Positions 27,394 to 36,013 of a stretch of 64,000 bases of DNA are shown in pieces. Position 1 is the first letter of the stretch; each line of letters starts with the position of its first letter. The stretch is from the NCBI GenBank assembly GCA_965247265.1, contig OZ252002.1, positions 2,108,001 through 2,172,000 of the forward strand, read 5' to 3'. The stretch comes from G965247265 sp965247265. GTDB taxonomy: Bacteria; Pseudomonadota; Gammaproteobacteria; UBA4575. The position numbers were made by a program, and so were the translations under genes. Under the pieces are notes generated by a model. It had not been told where the DNA came from. It made no database searches and saw only the letters and a program-made list of their open reading frames with translations.

Positions 27394-28227
27394 CTATTTG
27401 AGATCTGATTTTTCTCCCATCAGCAAGCCAGGATCTAGGCGTTGTTGGAACCAATTCATCCTCCAATCTAGGTGTGAACCTGTCACCCTTCCGGTCTCAC
27501 CAACAAGTGCAATCTGTTGGCCCTGCTCTATCCGATCACCCACATCTACAAGTATCTTATGTAAATGCAAAAAAGACGATGAAAGATTATGACCATGATC
27601 AAGCACAATGGTGCCGCCTGAAAAATACATATCGTCATTGACATACGTCACCACACCCGCTGCAGGGGCAATGACAGACGTCCCAACTGGGGCCGCGACA
27701 TCTATTCCAAAATGAGGCTGCCGTGGCTGTCCATTAAGTATTCGTTGACTCCCATATACGCCAGATATTGGACCTTTAACAGGCCAGAGGAAATTTGTAT
27801 TGAAATCCATACGATCATCATTAATGCTTCGCGCCTCAGATATTTCTTTGCTTTCTTTTTGAATTCGTTTTAAAACGTCTTGATCCGGATTTACTTTCTT
27901 ATCGGGTAATCCATCAATTTTCTGAACCTGATATTCGCGCGCAATTATTTTTAGTCGATGGACATATTTTGTTCCATCCACGGATTTAGTAATAAGTGTT
28001 GAATCTGACGGATAATCACGCCCGAAACCTAATATAAATTCGCCTTCTGAAGATACACGTACATCGTGTTCATTAATTTTAATTTTTGTGCCCGGCGAAA
28101 CTTTTCCAAATACCAGCCCACCCTGAATAAGGTTACCAGTAAGATTTACTTGCCCATTGTCTGCATTTACAGCTGCTGCGAGTAGCAGCGTTATTAAACA
28201 TAAACTATTACTAAATTTTAAACGCAT
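27394..28227 (-). CDS. M23 (LytM) family metallopeptidase, secreted
   Basis: 277-residue exported protein with a signal peptide (ITLLLAAAVNA), an N-terminal beta domain and a C-terminal M23 domain: PHFGIDVAAPVGTSV (HxxxD zinc motif), SSFLHLHKILVDVGDRI and GSHLDWRMNW. The usual final HxH of lysostaphin-type peptidases is HxD here; I believe HLDWR(M/V)NW is common in this gammaproteobacterial subfamily, so Asp may serve as the ligand. Likely a peptidoglycan endopeptidase or an amidase activator. Confidence 0.87.
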   Translation of the reverse strand: MRLKFSNSLCLITLLLAAAVNADNGQVNLTGNLIQGGLVFGKVSPGTKIKINEHDVRVSSEGEFILGFGRDYPSDSTLITKSVDGTKYVHRLKIIAREYQVQKIDGLPDKKVNPDQDVLKRIQKESKEISEARSINDDRMDFNTNFLWPVKGPISGVYGSQRILNGQPRQPHFGIDVAAPVGTSVIAPAAGVVTYVNDDMYFSGGTIVLDHGHNLSSSFLHLHKILVDVGDRIEQGQQIALVGETGRVTGSHLDWRMNWFQQRLDPGLLMGEKSDLK

Positions 28228-28381
28228 TCTTTATGAAAAAATTATACGAATTATGTCATCACACCATAAATGTAACAGTGCCGTAGTCTTACAAAATTTG
28301 TAATGACGTCAGAAGCAATCTAAATTAGAGCAAGAAAAATGTAAATAGAAGGTTAGTGAATACTATGAACTATCAGAATAC

Positions 28382-28621
28382 TTAGTGATTATTCAATTTT
28401 GTAATCTTGTTTGCTATTTGATCTCGCAATATACCAGTGTCAATGCGTGGATCTTTCTTTACAACAGGTTTCTTTTTGTTTTTATCATGATCTTCTGTCA
28501 TCCATAAATGATCAATCACGGTATCATCACTCTCAACGGACGCGGCAGATTTGTGCTGACTTTTCCCAGCTTTTGTCTGCTTTTTATCTAATAATATATC
28601 TATTAGTGATTTTTTAGCCAT
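28382..28621 (-). CDS. Small basic hypothetical protein
   Basis: 79-residue hydrophilic protein, lysine-rich with a central acidic patch (SVESDDTVIDHLWMTEDHD). No membrane segment, no recognised family. ATG start at 28621 with a weak upstream AGAG. Probably a real small gene, since the frame is clean and codon use resembles its neighbours. Confidence 0.5.
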   Translation of the reverse strand: MAKKSLIDILLDKKQTKAGKSQHKSAASVESDDTVIDHLWMTEDHDKNKKKPVVKKDPRIDTGILRDQIANKITKLNNH

Positions 28622-29175
28622 TATAATACTCTCCGCAGCTCACCTGTTTATTTCAATAATAAAGTACTGCAAATCAATAAAAATAGAGACTTATCACATA
28701 TAGTAAATCTAAAAACATTCCGACGTTTATTATTAAGTGTCAAATGGTGTAAGCGGTAGTAATTTTTGGTTTAACGGTTATACAATATTATTTTAGCGCC
28801 AGATTAGATCTAACTATGTAATGGCCAAATGACGTAACGATTCAAGCATTCAATCTAATTAAACGTTTTCACTCATTTTAGGTTAATTTAATATTTTGAA
28901 TTGTCTAAATTCAAAACTTTATTTACTACATCCGCTTTATATCGTTACTTAATAATTGAGTCCTGCACAATCGAATTACGCACCTATTGCACAACGCACA
29001 GCTACATCTATATTCGTTGCCCAATTAAGACTACAGTTCAATGCTATCTCAGCTAAGGTATTGAATTTTTATACTTTGCCAGTATGGCTCCAACAGGTCA
29101 TCTGCTGTACGATAGGATGTAAATCCTGTGGCATTGACCACAATAACAATCCTAGATTATAAGGAGAAAAATTAG
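28622..29175. other. Long intergenic region with one doubtful small frame
   Basis: About 550 AT-rich bases between a small leftward gene and the DUF2892 gene. The first 330 bases show nothing recognisable. A frame from TTG 28956 to 29162 would encode 68 residues ending with a cysteine cluster (CCTIGCKSCG); no ribosome binding site or family supports it, so I do not call it a gene. Confidence 0.4.
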
Positions 29176-29358
29176 ATGGTTACTAATGTTGGTGATGTCG
29201 AACGTATGCTCAGAATTTTGGTGGGTTTACTGTTTATAGGCCTTGCATTTGCACAGGGTGGAATGTGGTGGCTAGGCTTACTCGGTGTTATCCCGGTATT
29301 CACCGGCCTGATGGGTTGGTGCCCCGTATATCTCAATTTTAAGATTTCAACCTGCTAA
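29176..29358 (+). CDS. DUF2892 family inner-membrane protein (YgaP-tail-like)
   Basis: 60-residue membrane protein with two short helices and the family pattern NVGDVERMLRILVG at the start and GLMGWCPVYL near the end. DUF2892 proteins occur alone or fused to rhodanese (as in YgaP); function unclear, possibly sulfur-related membrane anchoring. AAGGAG ten bases upstream of the ATG gives strong translation. Confidence 0.85.
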   Translation: MVTNVGDVERMLRILVGLLFIGLAFAQGGMWWLGLLGVIPVFTGLMGWCPVYLNFKISTC

Positions 29359-29482
29359 TTAGGCTCGTTTAGCCCTTAGGGGCCTTACATTTATCTGTTT
29401 TTGCCTGAAAATTAGTCCTCATTCAGGATGTGACTGCTATTGACAGTCCATATTTAATTGGAAAATTGAATATTCTATACAG

Positions 29483-30046
29483 ATGAGCCTAAAAATAGAA
29501 AAATTGCGTGACCACCTTGAGGGTGACTATCCCGTTGATGTAATTGGCATTTATATCAACCGTAGAGGTGTGCGAATACAGTATCGTGAAAAATCTGGTG
29601 ATGACTCATTTGATCGAAAACTTCGCAAGGCCCAATTAATTGAATCAGTAGGGTCTTTCATGAAAAAGGCTGCCTATATGGATGCCAATCTCGATCGTAA
29701 TAGCAAAATGATGTTGCAACTTGAAAGTAGTGAGGTAGCCATTACCATTCAACGCGTCTCTAGTAATTCAGTTATACAAACCCCGGATGAATATCGAATA
29801 CGCGAAGATGTTGTGCGCAATACAGAAGAACAGTATATTTTTGCCACAAAATACTTTTCAATTGATTGTAAAGACGTGGCAGAACATACAGCAGAAACTC
29901 TAAAAAAATATACATGTGCAGAAAGCCAAAAAAAATATATTTTAGAATTGCAACATCTCGGTGCGTCTAATCAATACACCGCCTACGCAACGTTTCACAC
30001 AGACAATTCATATTCAGCCATCATGTCATCCGAATTATTTAACTAG
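29483..30046 (+). CDS. Hypothetical protein, 187 residues
   Basis: Soluble protein with no signal peptide or membrane segment. Visible pieces: DVIGIYINRRGVRIQYREK and a middle with a long helix followed by beta-rich C-terminus (ASNQYTAYATFHTDN). I do not recognise it. It ends overlapping by eight bases the 3' end of the convergent GGDEF-EAL pseudogene. Confidence 0.6.
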   Translation: MSLKIEKLRDHLEGDYPVDVIGIYINRRGVRIQYREKSGDDSFDRKLRKAQLIESVGSFMKKAAYMDANLDRNSKMMLQLESSEVAITIQRVSSNSVIQTPDEYRIREDVVRNTEEQYIFATKYFSIDCKDVAEHTAETLKKYTCAESQKKYILELQHLGASNQYTAYATFHTDNSYSAIMSSELFN

Positions 30047-32934
30047 CTGCTGCTAAGAGTTTTCTTACCGAAGGTTTTGCAATTCTGAACTCTGAAGATT
30101 CAAAAAACTCTTGAATCGGTATTGGTCGGTCAGAGTGAAATCCTTGTGCATAATCAACACCAATAACTTTGAGCACATCCAGAATTTATTCATTTTCTAC
30201 ATATTCCGCAATGGTCTGCTTACCTAATACATGGCCCATGTCATTAATAGCATTCACCATCGCTCTGCTTACATCATCATGATGAATATCTTTTACAAAC
30301 ATGCCATCTATTTTTAAGTAGTCTACAGGCAGGGTTTTTAAATATGCGAAAGAAGATAACCCTGCACCAAAATCATCAAGCGCAAAATAGCAACCCAAGT
30401 CTTGAGCTTTTGCATAAAAGCAGTTGCTTGATTTAGATTGGCGATAGCTGCTGTTTCAGTTATCTCAAAACAAATTTTACTTGGCTGTATCTTGTATTCT
30501 TTTAATTTTGCCACAATAAATGGCAAAACCCTTCTGATACCAGCGATTGTCCCGATAAATTAATAGAGCATTTATCAATTTGCATAAGCACATTTGGATT
30601 CTCGGCGAGCAGTCTAAGCACATGATTTAAAATCCATCGATCAAGTTTAGGCGCTCTGTTATAGCGCTCAACCGCTGGCAAAAATGCATTAGGAGGGACT
30701 AGTCGCCCAGACTCATCCTTCATGCGTATTAGAATTTCAAATGCATTTTTATCAACCTGAATATTTCTATTAGATTTTATATTGATTATTGATTGGGCAG
30801 TAACAACTAATTTTCCTTCATTTAAAGCCTTGTCAAATCGTTGCAACCACCTTTCTTGTCCTCGTCGCCGATTAATATCAATATCGCCTTCTCTAAATAT
30901 TCTAACGCAATTTCTACCTGACTCTTTAGCTAAATAACAAGCACTATCAACGGATGACAATACATATGAAATATCAAAACATCTTGAATTTATTTCAGCA
31001 ACTCCAATACTTGCTTCAATATTGAAGCTCTTTTGTTCCCATATAAACTTATATTCTTGAATTGTTTTTAAGATTTCATGTGCTTTTTCTTCAGCTCGCG
31101 TTAAATTACAGGCTGGCAGTAATAAAGCAAATTCATCCCCTCCAATTCGCGTGAGAATATCTGAATCTCTAAGACTACTATTAACTAAGTTACTAAATTG
31201 AATTAATAACTCATCACCAGCAGCATGACCATATAAATCATTAATCATTTTAAATCGATCTAAATCAATATAAATTAGCGAACTAATTTGCTTCATGGTT
31301 TTAGCATCAAGTATTGCTTTTCTAACTTTACGTTCGAACTCAGATCGATTAATTAATCTTGTTAAGGAATCATGACTTGCTTGATATCGCAAACGTCTGG
31401 CAAGTGTTCTAAGATTGGTTACATCGTTCATTACCAACACTGCACCATATATTTTCCCTGTTTGAGAAATTAGCGGTGTAGCAATAACTTGAACAGTAAA
31501 TTTTGCGCCTGCTTTAGTGACAATATCTGCATGTACTTTTTGATTACTTTTTGCTCGTCCAGATAAGCATGAAAGCACAGGGTTTGAAATGTGAATATCA
31601 GATTCTTCATTATACAAACTCAGTATTTTGTCAATATGCTTTCCTCGAGCTTCACGCTCTGAGCAATTTAAAAATCGACTTGCCGCTTCATTAATGTACT
31701 GCACTTCGCCTCGCTCATTAGTGGTTAATACCGCATCCACAATAGAGCGTAATGTAGCGACCACTTTATCTTTCTCATTGGCTAACTGAGCTTGAGATTG
31801 CTTTTGAAGATGTATATCACTAATAGAACCGACAATTTTGGCAACATTCCCCGTGTAGTCGTAATTTGCATTTCCACCAATTATAAACCAACGATAACCT
31901 TTACCCTTAACAGCCAAGCGAGTTTCATGGGACAGATTTTGTCGTTTATTCTCAAGAAACGTCGCCCATGAACTACTAAAAGCTGTACGATCATCTGGAT
32001 GAATTAATTTTTTGAAGCTGTGCAAGTCCTAAATCGCATTCGTCAGGAACGAGCCCTAATAACTCATACATGGGCTCGGACCACCACTCTTTACCCTCTA
32101 ATCCTGCTTGCCATTCCCAAATGCCTTCTTGTGCGCCTTGAATCGCATTTTCAAATTTAACTTCACTTTCTTTAAGCGCTTCTTCTACTTTTGAGCCTGA
32201 AGTGTAATCAGTAAAAGTCCAAACCAAAAATGATCCATTAATTTTTCGTACCAGCTTAATATTAACTAGCAACCACAAATTATTTCTATTCCAACGATTC
32301 CCACTATTTGATTTTGCTGAAAGTTTATAATCTTTTACAAATCCCTGATCTACTAACAACTTATTTATTTTCTAATTGTTTGCGGATCTGTGAAAACATT
32401 TCGCAACCTTGCATTTTTTTCTTTTCCAGGAACGATATTTAACATGCGCATTGCCATTTGATTCATGACAATGACTTTGTCACTATTATTTTGAGTAACA
32501 CAAACCGATACAGGTATTGCATCAATAAAATTCGACCAACGCTCTGTTATCGATGCTTTAGCACTTGAATTATTTTCAACATCTTTACTGCTATCTATTG
32601 CGTACTGAATACTTTCAATGCGAATAGCTTTACTTCCCTTATCTAAATAATATTTCCACTCAAAATTGCAACCATTAACATTATTTGCAGCCACTACAAC
32701 ATCGCCACTATGAAGCGCGCGATTAATTAATTCAAAATGGTCACCGGGAAGAAATCGGTTTAATTTTGCTAGTTTTAATGTATTCAGTAACAATCGAGAA
32801 GATTCATTAGCTTTAATAATTCTTCCATCAAATCGGCATACGAGTTCAAGGGGGCCTGAATCATCAGATCGACTTGAGATGTTCGATACAAGTTTTTTGA
32901 TATTGCGAAAATGCGCTTGAGAACTGCTAGACAT
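30039..32934 (-). pseudogene. PAS-GGDEF-EAL cyclic-di-GMP protein, multiply disrupted
   Basis: Would encode about 965 residues: PAS-like domains, a GGDEF domain with intact RIGGDEFALLLP, then an EAL domain (EILIRMKDE in place of the usual E-A/V-L, FEITETAAIA, LDDFGAGLSSFAYL, DYLKIDGMFVKDI, and a C-terminus GVDYAQGFHSDRPIP). Breaks: an A-run frameshift at about 32370, a second at about 32010, a third at about 30520, a fourth at about 30400, and an in-frame TAA at 30186-30188 after AEYVENE with the frame open beyond. Homology continues across every lesion. With five lesions it is very likely non-functional. Confidence 0.9.
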
Positions 32935-33244
32935 TTTAATAGCTAGGGATTTGTGCTGAGCATCTCACACAGAATTTCAAATACTGCACTACCTAAGGAC
33001 GTAGCACGCAACCCACACTCCAACTCCAAATTACTGATTACAGATGAATTTTAGCTTTAACCGATTGATAAAACCGTGACTCAGTAGAGCGAGTGTGTAA
33101 TTTTAAGCATGAGCTGCTCGGCTAGAAAACGCTATAAAAACGAATTATTTTCATAACGCTATACAATTCAATGAGTTAATTATAATTAACTCAAAGTGAT
33201 TTATATTTAGACAGATTGTGAATTACTCGACAATTCTGTTGATA
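32935..33244. other. Intergenic region
   Basis: 310 AT-rich bases between the broken GGDEF-EAL gene (whose promoter must lie here) and the end of the DUF1326 gene. I see nothing else in it. Confidence 0.5.
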
Positions 33245-33850
33245 TTATGGCCCATATTGAAATGGCGAAGCTAAACCTGCTTTACCAGATTGGTACCATT
33301 CTATGCCATTATCATGATAACGAGCTCGTTTGGACTCATGAACAACAAGGGGGTTACCAGGCGCTACAGCCAAAGGTGGATTCGTTACAATAACAGGTTT
33401 TCCTTCCTCACCTTCCATCGGATACATTTCATTTTCACCCACACCTTCGATCACCAAATGTTTCTTTGTTCCTGTGCTTTCGTAGGTAATTTTAGCTTTT
33501 TTAGCGCTCATCACTTCGCTCACCAGGCTCGCAATAACACCTAAATGCCCTCCACCTTCACCACTCCATAAAGAGCAAATTGCATCAAACTGTTCATCAC
33601 TAGCACTGTCATCAACATAGAGTGCAAGCCGCCAATTTCCTTTGGTGAGATTACCTGGCGCATGCAACCACACTCCGATATTAATACCGCCTAAATCTAC
33701 ATCTCCACAATGACCATTCTCAATGTTCCAACCAATAATGGCTTCACAAAAACCATCTGTAGGATCTTTTAATAGAATGCACGGACAAACATTCTCGCAG
33801 TTGCAAGATTCAAAATAAGTGCCTTCTACTTTCCAATTTGTTATTGCCAC
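33245..33850 (-). CDS. DUF1326 domain protein
   Basis: 201-residue protein of the DUF1326 family. Starts with the diagnostic W-x-V-x-G-T-Y-F-E-S-CNC-ENVCPCI pattern: four cysteines in about 10 residues that look metal-binding. Other family stretches are GVWLHAPGNLTKGNWRLALY and GGGHLGVIASLVSEV. Function unknown; the family is commonly a neighbour of DUF2182 membrane proteins, as here, where the DUF2182 gene is divergent across 250 bases. The pair is suspected to be involved in metal handling, but this is not established. Confidence 0.9.
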   Translation of the reverse strand: MAITNWKVEGTYFESCNCENVCPCILLKDPTDGFCEAIIGWNIENGHCGDVDLGGINIGVWLHAPGNLTKGNWRLALYVDDSASDEQFDAICSLWSGEGGGHLGVIASLVSEVMSAKKAKITYESTGTKKHLVIEGVGENEMYPMEGEEGKPVIVTNPPLAVAPGNPLVVHESKRARYHDNGIEWYQSGKAGLASPFQYGP

Positions 33851-34100
33851 TGCATACCTCCAAAAGAGTGTGTAAAGATCGACAGCTTAAAACGATAACA
33901 TAAGAATAACTTGTACTGAAGCCTGAATAGAATCAAGTAAAATTGATTTATTTTTAAATAATAAAGATTAAACTTAACAAATTATTAATTTATTATTATC
34001 TTTTAATTCAATAATTTAAATATTATATTTAAATTATATTATTATTACTATGAATGTCAAATTTGATGCGTTTTAATATTATTTTGAAGTAATTTTAACA

Positions 34101-34901
34101 ATGAAATTACCTGCGATAGCAAGCTCAACCCTAGGCCTAAAAGATAAAAAAATTATCATATCTGGGCTATTTATCGTTGCTGGGATGGGATGGCTATACA
34201 TGTTTTATATGGCATGGGCAATGGAGAATATGCACCTGGTTGATATGTGGATGCCGCCGCGCGGCGGCGCACGCCCCTGGACCAGTTGGGATTTTTTCAT
34301 GTTATTTGCAATGTGGTTAATCATGATGGTGGCAATGATGACACCCACTGCTGCACCAATGGTCATGATGTTTTCCACTGTAAATAAGAATAAAAAGGCT
34401 AAACAGCAATCCTACACATCTACTTTCATTTTCTTAGCGGGTTATCTCGTTGCATGGGCCATTTTTAGCCTTGTGATTTCTGCCATACAGTGGCCTTTAC
34501 ATGAACATGGCCTTTTAAATCCAATGATGAATAGTCGTAGTTACTTAATGAGTGGTGGGATATTAATATTAGCAGGCTTCTATCAATGGACCCCAATGAA
34601 AAATATATGCCTGAAGCATTGCCGTACACCAATTGGCTTCTTAATGACTGCCTGGAGGAATGGAACCTGGGGAGCATTTAAAATGGGCCTACATCATGGC
34701 CTTTTCTGTGTCGGATGCTGCTGGGCACTCATGGCAATTTTATTTTCGGTCGGTGTTATGAATATGCTTTGGGTAATCCTTATTACCCTATTAGTTTTAA
34801 TCGAAAAAATTCTACCCTTTTCGCCACTCATGATGAGAGTTCTGACCGGCCTCATATTAATCTTTTGGGGTATATATTGGATAAGCCTTTATCCTTGGTA
34901 G
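34101..34901 (+). CDS. DUF2182 family integral membrane protein
   Basis: 266-residue protein with about six membrane segments, rich in Met, Trp and His. Family motifs: WDFFMLFAMWLIMMVAMMTP, QWTPMKNICLKHCRTP, and LHHGLFCVGCCWALMAILF. The methionine-rich first half and the paired cysteines suggest copper or another soft metal as ligand. Divergent partner DUF1326 is frequent in other genomes. Start ATG at 34101, preceded by an AT-rich stretch with a weak ribosome site. Confidence 0.9.
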   Translation: MKLPAIASSTLGLKDKKIIISGLFIVAGMGWLYMFYMAWAMENMHLVDMWMPPRGGARPWTSWDFFMLFAMWLIMMVAMMTPTAAPMVMMFSTVNKNKKAKQQSYTSTFIFLAGYLVAWAIFSLVISAIQWPLHEHGLLNPMMNSRSYLMSGGILILAGFYQWTPMKNICLKHCRTPIGFLMTAWRNGTWGAFKMGLHHGLFCVGCCWALMAILFSVGVMNMLWVILITLLVLIEKILPFSPLMMRVLTGLILIFWGIYWISLYPW

Positions 34902-35177
34902 ATATACTTAAAGATCTGAGAAACTAAATTTAACAAACATTTGTTGTGTCCGCACCTCTCTTGATGCGTTGATATGCATTCGATATAACTGGCGGATGCG
35001 ATCAATATCTACTGGCAGATGTAACAGTAATATTCGTCTACTTATTCTGTGCAAAAAAACATTTTATACCAAATACCTTCGTCTTGACTCACTAAAGCGT
35101 TATGATCCTTGTTAACATGAATTATAAAAATTTAATGTAATACTGCATTCTAAATACATGCAGCGGGAGAATTTAAC

Positions 35178-35510
35178 ATGTTTGGATTAGGTGGGAAAAA
35201 CAAGGACTTCAAAGCAACGATAAAAAATACGGGGCAAACTTTTGATGTAAAGGGTGGAATTAACCTGTTACAAGCAGCGAAAAATGCAGGAATTGAATGG
35301 CCTTGTGACTGTAAAGTTGGTTCCTGTGGCAGCTGTCGAGCAAAGCTTATTAGTGGCAAAGTTAAAGAATTGACAGACTTTGCATACACGCTTGACGGTG
35401 ACATGTTAAAAAATAATTACATCCTTGCATGCCAGTCACGATTAAAAACCGATGTAGAAGTAGAACTGGACTTTGACCAAGAGGCGATAAATCCCGATTA
35501 CAAAACATAG
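35178..35510 (+). CDS. [2Fe-2S] plant-type ferredoxin
   Basis: 110-residue single-domain ferredoxin. The cluster ligands are in CDCKVGSCGSCRAKL (a C-x5-C-x2-C arrangement within WPCDCKVGSCGSC) with the fourth at LACQSR. The N-terminal TGQTFDVKGGINLLQAAKNAG forms the beta-grasp strand and helix. The donor/acceptor partner is unknown. GGGAGA lies nine bases upstream of the ATG, and a strong terminator follows 23 bases past the stop, so it is transcribed alone. Confidence 0.92.
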   Translation: MFGLGGKNKDFKATIKNTGQTFDVKGGINLLQAAKNAGIEWPCDCKVGSCGSCRAKLISGKVKELTDFAYTLDGDMLKNNYILACQSRLKTDVEVELDFDQEAINPDYKT

Positions 35511-35532
35511 AGTTTTCTTTTTATTTAATCGC

Positions 35533-35563
35533 GTGACAAATACACCGTATTTGTCACCTTTTT
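35533..35563 (+). terminator. Rho-independent terminator after the ferredoxin gene
   Basis: Perfect 11-bp stem (GTGACAAATAC / GTATTTGTCAC) with a three-base loop, followed by CTTTTT. Ends the ferredoxin transcript. Confidence 0.88.
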
Positions 35564-35566
35564 AAT

Positions 35567-36007
35567 TTGAAGATTGCTAAATTGTTCTGGAACGATTTTC
35601 ACACTTGGAAAGAAAGTGCATACAATACCATGTGGTGCCTTCTAGGCTGTTCTATTGGTGATTTTGGCACAATTGCGTTTTTTCAATATTTTAAGATAGA
35701 CGCCAATACAGTAATTATACTTACGTTAGCGATCATAAATGGTTTAATAACCAGCATACTTCTTGAAACATTTATTTTAGTCCGCAAAAGCTTTGCGCTC
35801 AAACAAGCATTGAGCACTGCGATGGGGATGAGTTTTATTTCAATGCTCTCGATGGAAATTATGATGAATATTACTGATTTCTTTCTTACAGGAGGTGCAA
35901 AATTAGTTTGGTGGGTAATTCCTATCATGTTGACAGTAGGATTTTTAACGCCATGGCCATATAATTATTGGCGATTGAAAAATTTTGGCCAAGCTTGTTG
36001 CCACTAA
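35567..36007 (+). CDS. DUF4396-like membrane protein
   Basis: 146-residue protein with four membrane helices. Features: YNTMWCLLGCSIGDFGTIAF, ALSTAMGMSFISMLSMEIMMN and FLTGGAKLVWWVIPIM, matching my recollection of DUF4396; the histidine-rich tail of that family is reduced to CCH. Start is TTG at 35567 directly after the ferredoxin terminator and without a good ribosome site, so the true start may be further in. Followed seven bases later by an MFS-acyltransferase gene. Confidence 0.65.
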   Translation: MKIAKLFWNDFHTWKESAYNTMWCLLGCSIGDFGTIAFFQYFKIDANTVIILTLAIINGLITSILLETFILVRKSFALKQALSTAMGMSFISMLSMEIMMNITDFFLTGGAKLVWWVIPIMLTVGFLTPWPYNYWRLKNFGQACCH

Positions 36008-36013
36008 TTAATT

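Noticed and set aside
28956..29162. 68-residue Cys-containing gene before DUF2892
   Set aside because: TTG start without ribosome site, no family, and composition like intergenic DNA.
34902..35177. Possible gene or regulatory RNA between DUF2182 and ferredoxin
   Set aside because: No open frame or stable structure seen in these 276 bases.
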